A stretch of DNA of 8,507 nt from Acidobacteriaceae bacterium (GTDB taxonomy: Bacteria; Acidobacteriota; Terriglobia; Terriglobales; SbA1), in NCBI GenBank assembly GCA_003136335.1, contig PLEA01000647.1, forward strand, positions 8,192 through 16,698. The letters run 5' to 3'. The position numbers were made by a program, and so were the translations under genes. The notes under the pieces are model-generated. The model was not told where the DNA came from, searched no databases, and was given only the letters and a program-made list of their open reading frames with translations. This document shows positions 5,316-8,507 of the stretch, in pieces (the stretch's first letter is position 1; each line of letters begins with the position of its first letter).

Positions 5316-7214
5316 ATGACCTCAGACGCCGACCTGCTGACTCCGTTGCGGCGCTACTGGGGATACAGTTCGTTCCGCCCTTTGCAGGAGCGCATTGTGC
5401 GCAGCCTGCTGGCCGGACACGACACCTGCGTGGTGATGCCCACCGGCGGTGGCAAGTCTCTCTGCTACCAGTTGCCCGCAGTTGTCTGGGAGCGAACTAC
5501 GGTGGTGATATCCCCGTTGATTGCGTTGATGCAGGATCAGGCGGCGCAACTGGCGCAGATGGGAATTCCGGCCGCGGTTCTCAACAGTTCGGTCAGCAAT
5601 GAAGAACAGAGCCGGGTCATGCGGCAGGCGCGAGAGGGTGCTTTCCGGTTGCTCTATCTATCGCCCGAGCGTCTGCAACGCGCCGACACTCTAGGATGGC
5701 TGCAGCAGGTGCCCATTTCATTTTTCGCGATTGATGAAGCGCACTGCATTTCGGAGTGGGGCCACGAGTTCCGTCCAGAGTACCGGCAGTTGAGCCGGCT
5801 GCGCGGAAGGTTTCCGGATCGTCCCATTGCGGCGTTTACGGCGAGCGCCACGCGCCCCGTGCGGCACGACATTCTGGCGCAACTCGAACTGCGCAATCCC
5901 GACAAGTACATTGCCAGTTTCCATCGCCCCAACCTGCGTTATCTGGTGCGCGAGTGCGACAGCGTAGAGCACATCGCGCTGCTGGTGACCGCGTTGCGCC
6001 ATTACGACGAAGGCAACGTGATCGTCTACTCGCCGACGATTAGTAAGGTGGAAGAGAGTGTCGATTTCCTGGAAGACCAGGGAATCGCGGCGGTGGGCTA
6101 TCACGCCAAGATGGACAGCGGCGAACGGCGGCGCAATCAGGAGCGCTGGATGTCGGACGAAGTGCGCGTGCTCGTGGGCACGATTGCGTTCGGTCTGGGG
6201 ATTAACAAGGCGACGGTGCGGGCCGTCATCCATCTGGCGCTGCCCAAGTCAGTGGAGCAGTTCTATCAGGAGGCGGGACGCGCCGGGCGCGATGGAAATC
6301 CCGCCGACTGTATTCTCCTTTGGCGGAAGCAGGATGCGAGTTTGCTCGCGTATTTTGCAAATCAGATTGTGGACGCGGCCGAGCGCGACCGTGCCTGGCA
6401 GAGATATCGCACGATCCGGGCGTTTGCGGAATCTGGCAAGTGTCGCCACTGCCAGATTTGCACGCATTTTGGCGAGACTCCGAAGTGGATGTCGTGTGGA
6501 AGCTGTGACGTTTGCGGAGCTGCGCCGGAATGGCTGACGGAAACAGTAACTCCGGCTTCTGTGCGCCGGACCGTGGTGGGCACGGGTTCCACCGGCGTGC
6601 GAGCGGCGCCGACTCCAGGCGCTCAGGCTGATCAGGAGTTGCGGGAGTACTTGCGCGATTGGCGACGGATCACGGCCAAGGAGCAAGGCATGCCCGCATT
6701 CGTGGTGCTGCATGACAGTTCGCTGGATGAGATTTGCCGATTGCAGCCTACGTCGATTGCCGAACTGCTCAACGTCACGGGGATCGGCGAGCGCAAAGCG
6801 GATCGATACGGGCAAGCCATTCTGTCGGCGCTGCGGCGATACCGCGAAGGCGCCCGGGCGGCTGCGCTGCCACAGAAGAAGACGGCTCCGGCTCTGGAGA
6901 CTTTGCAACTTCTGGCGGAAGGGAAGAGTTTCGAGGACATTGCGCGGATTCGCGGCCGGCAGATCGGGACCGTGGTGAACGCGGTCGCCGGGCTGGTAGA
7001 AAAAGGCGAATTAGAGTTTCGCCCGGAGTGGATCGAACGCAACAAACTGGCTGTGATTGAAGCTGCCTGCGCCAGCCTGGGGCTGGAACGACTGGAACGC
7101 CTGAAGACATTGAAAGAGGCCCTGCCTCCAGAAATTACGTATGACGAAATCCGGCTGGTGGTCGCCAGAATGAGGCGACAGGAAAGTAAGAAAAAGACTT
7201 CAATTCCAGCGTGA
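5316..7214 (+). CDS. recQ: RecQ-family ATP-dependent DNA helicase
   Basis: This 632-residue superfamily 2 3'-5' DNA helicase unwinds branched DNA in repair and recombination. Motif 0 is FRPLQ (20-24) and Walker A is PTGGGKS (42-48). Motif II is DEAH (140-143), followed by the RecQ aromatic-rich loop CISEWGHEFRPEY (144-156). Motif III is FTASAT (174-179), motif V is GTIAFGLGINKA (288-299) and motif VI is QEAGRAGRDG (318-327). The zinc subdomain carries C376, C394, C397 and C400, plus two extra cysteines, C379 and C382. After only about 37 residues an HRDC domain follows (about 438-512), so the usual winged-helix RQC domain appears absent. Residues about 525-620 form a C-terminal helix-turn-helix region like HTH_40, as in some RecQ and YpbB proteins. 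ATG 5316 is preferred for its position behind a -10 box. GTG 5277, with AAAAGGG 6 nt upstream, is an alternative adding 13 residues. Confidence 0.93.
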   Translation: MTSDADLLTPLRRYWGYSSFRPLQERIVRSLLAGHDTCVVMPTGGGKSLCYQLPAVVWERTTVVISPLIALMQDQAAQLAQMGIPAAVLNSSVSNEEQSRVMRQAREGAFRLLYLSPERLQRADTLGWLQQVPISFFAIDEAHCISEWGHEFRPEYRQLSRLRGRFPDRPIAAFTASATRPVRHDILAQLELRNPDKYIASFHRPNLRYLVRECDSVEHIALLVTALRHYDEGNVIVYSPTISKVEESVDFLEDQGIAAVGYHAKMDSGERRRNQERWMSDEVRVLVGTIAFGLGINKATVRAVIHLALPKSVEQFYQEAGRAGRDGNPADCILLWRKQDASLLAYFANQIVDAAERDRAWQRYRTIRAFAESGKCRHCQICTHFGETPKWMSCGSCDVCGAAPEWLTETVTPASVRRTVVGTGSTGVRAAPTPGAQADQELREYLRDWRRITAKEQGMPAFVVLHDSSLDEICRLQPTSIAELLNVTGIGERKADRYGQAILSALRRYREGARAAALPQKKTAPALETLQLLAEGKSFEDIARIRGRQIGTVVNAVAGLVEKGELEFRPEWIERNKLAVIEAACASLGLERLERLKTLKEALPPEITYDEIRLVVARMRRQESKKKTSIPA

Positions 7215-7317
7215 ACCGGTGGGTTTCGATCCGGGCGCCCGTTCCCAGAGCGGAGAAAGCGAGTCGGGCTAGTTAAAGACGACATGAAAGCTCAAGCCGC
7301 GATTGTTGTTGCGGGTG

Positions 7318-7323
7318 TACAAT
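7318..7323 (+). promoter_or_regulatory. Possible -10 box for the radical SAM gene
   Basis: TACAAT matches the -10 consensus at five of six positions and lies about 120 bp before the radical SAM start codon, in the 232-bp gap after recQ. No good -35 box sits 15-19 bp upstream, so the assignment is weak. A start here would give a leader of roughly 115 nt. No clear terminator for recQ is visible in 7215-7300; only a perfect palindrome CGGGCGCCCG (7232-7241), which has no loop. Confidence 0.25.
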
Positions 7324-7326
7324 TTG

Positions 7327-7421
7327 TTGGGTTCTAATTCCCAATCAAGCCTCACCCGAAACATAAGTAGATGTTGCCATTTCTTGGCATCGCTCGTGAC
7401 CCTACCGTGCGGTGAAGCACG
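7327..7421 (+). other. Hairpin-rich leader of the radical SAM gene
   Basis: Three simple hairpins follow each other: TTGGG (7327-7331) with CCCAA (7340-7344), TGCCA (7375-7379) with TGGCA (7385-7389) around a 5-nt loop, and CGTGC (7406-7410) with GCACG (7417-7421) around GGTGAA. A fourth covers the ribosome site. I do not recognise a known riboswitch; in particular the conserved cobalamin and SAM boxes are absent. Confidence 0.3.
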
Positions 7422-7424
7422 TCC

Positions 7425-7442
7425 GCTCTCCGAGGAGGGAGC
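7425..7442 (+). promoter_or_regulatory. Shine-Dalgarno within a possible sequestering hairpin
   Basis: GAGGAGGGAG (7432-7441) is a strong ribosome site, with AGGAGG ending 8 nt before ATG 7447, and it fixes the start of the radical SAM gene. GCTCTC (7425-7430) can pair with GGGAGC (7437-7442), six pairs including one G-U, around the loop CGAGGA. The pairing would cover the 3' half of the site. Confidence 0.45.
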
Positions 7443-7446
7443 AGTC

Positions 7447-8507
7447 ATGAGAATTCTGCTCTATAACCCCGACAATGGAGTAACTCGCAATTTCATGCCG
7501 CACCTCTGGATGTTTCTGCTCCAGTCGCTGACTCCGCCCGGACATGAGGTGCTACTAATTGATGGCAACGCCAAGCCCATGGACGAAGCTCAGATTGCGC
7601 AGTATGTCCGCGACGAAAAGATCGATCTGGTCGGCATCGGCGCTATGACCCGCATGATCGCCAAGGCGTACCGCATCGCCGACGCGATTCGAGCTACGGG
7701 TGTGAAGGTCGTGATGGGCGGACCTCACGTCACCGAATTGGCCGATGAAGCTCTCGGGCGCGACGGCGGGCCACGCCACGCCGACGCGGTGGCCCTCGGC
7801 GAAGCCGATGAAACCTGGCCGCAGATGGTGAACGACGCGGCCCGCGGCGAACTCAAGGAGGTCTATGAACCGGTCGACGAAACCGGCAAAGAGCGTAAGC
7901 CGTCGCTAAAACAGTATCCGGTGATTCCGTGGCAATCGATTGATCTCGAGCAATTCAACCTTGTGCCCAAGGCGGCAACCAAGATGCTGCAGAAGGTTGG
8001 AGAAGGTTGGGGAACGTTTCGCATCATCCCTGTCGAATCCGGAAGAGGTTGTCCCTACGGCTGCGAGTTCTGCACTGTGACCGGATTTTTCGGCGACTCG
8101 ATTCGCTTTCGCACGAACGAGAGTGTGGTCAACGAGTTACTGCTCTTGAAAGCGCGCGCCCGCAAAGAAAAAGGGCAGATCGCGGTGTTCTTCATCGACG
8201 ATAATTTCGCCATCAACGTGAAGCGCACCAAGTCTCTGCTGCGCGACATTATCGCCGCCGGGGCGCAGGTGCATTGGGTGGCGCAGATCAGTGCCAACCT
8301 GTTGCGCGACGAGGAACTGATCGATCTGATCGCGGCCTCGGGGGGCAAGTGGGTGTTCATCGGCATGGAGTCGATCGACCCGGCGAATCTGAAAGACGTC
8401 AACAAAGGATTCAACAAGCCCGGTGAATACGCCCAAGTGCTCGAGCGACTGGCGAAACGCAACGTCTATGCGATTACGTCCTTCATTTTCGGCATGGACA
8501 ACGACAC
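7447..8507 (+). CDS. B12-binding radical SAM enzyme (3' end outside window)
   Basis: The first 353 residues are present and the frame is still open at the window edge. Residues 1 to about 140 form a Rossmann-like cobalamin-binding domain. It has the class signatures GGPHVTELADEAL (91-103) and GEADETWPQMVND (118-130), but no DxHxxG motif, so cobalamin would bind base-off without a His ligand, as is usual in this class. The radical SAM domain starts near residue 192 with SGRGCPYGCEFC (198-209), where C202, C206 and C209 (CX3CX2C) hold the 4Fe-4S cluster. Further barrel strands include AVFFIDDNF (246-254) and FIGMES (304-309). Class members include BchE and hopanoid- and lipid-modifying enzymes such as HpnP and HpnJ, with methylation or other radical chemistry. 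The substrate cannot be told from this fragment, and no biosynthetic partner lies in the window. The start is fixed by a strong Shine-Dalgarno. Confidence 0.9.
   Translation, partial: MRILLYNPDNGVTRNFMPHLWMFLLQSLTPPGHEVLLIDGNAKPMDEAQIAQYVRDEKIDLVGIGAMTRMIAKAYRIADAIRATGVKVVMGGPHVTELADEALGRDGGPRHADAVALGEADETWPQMVNDAARGELKEVYEPVDETGKERKPSLKQYPVIPWQSIDLEQFNLVPKAATKMLQKVGEGWGTFRIIPVESGRGCPYGCEFCTVTGFFGDSIRFRTNESVVNELLLLKARARKEKGQIAVFFIDDNFAINVKRTKSLLRDIIAAGAQVHWVAQISANLLRDEELIDLIAASGGKWVFIGMESIDPANLKDVNKGFNKPGEYAQVLERLAKRNVYAITSFIFGMDND

Noticed and set aside
7232..7241. Palindrome CGGGCGCCCG after recQ as a terminator
   Set aside because: A perfect palindrome with no loop cannot form a normal hairpin, and only TTCCC follows it.

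Overview
The window is an ordinary-looking chromosomal segment of moderately high GC with five complete genes and one gene cut by the right edge. Several features suggest an Acidobacteriota (Terriglobia/Koribacter-like) bacterium. These are the AsmA-like protein with its typical C-terminal block, a RecQ with a C-terminal helix-turn-helix, a B12-binding radical SAM enzyme, and a short interspersed palindromic repeat of a kind I associate with acidobacterial genomes. This assignment is inference from protein style; no rRNA or other marker is present.

Left half, minus strand (about 60-4090). From right to left in transcription order there is a multi-pass membrane protein resembling GT-C/ArnT-type glycosyltransferases (2858-4090), then a 416-bp non-coding gap full of small inverted repeats, then a membrane-anchored AsmA-like periplasmic protein (810-2441). 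A small ferritin-like DUF892/YciF-family stress protein (106-669) follows, with a good Shine-Dalgarno and a likely intrinsic terminator. The first two act on or in the cell envelope. The third is usually a stress protein. The gaps between them (416 and 140 bp) argue against a tight operon.

Right half, plus strand (4172-8507). A CPBP-family intramembrane protease (4172-5185) is divergent from the glycosyltransferase-like gene, 81 bp away. Its last codons run into a short interspersed repeat. A RecQ-type helicase follows (5316-7214), with a possible leaderless start, no winged-helix RQC domain, an HRDC domain and a C-terminal helix-turn-helix. After a 232-bp gap whose 3' half holds several small hairpins, including one over the Shine-Dalgarno, a cobalamin-binding radical SAM enzyme begins (7447) and runs off the window.

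I see no CRISPR array, tRNA, rRNA, transposase, phage gene or defence cassette. I do not find a clear new biological system. The best leads are the unassigned 2442-2857 gap, the RecQ architecture, the repeat that supplies the protease C-terminus, and the structured leader of the radical SAM gene.
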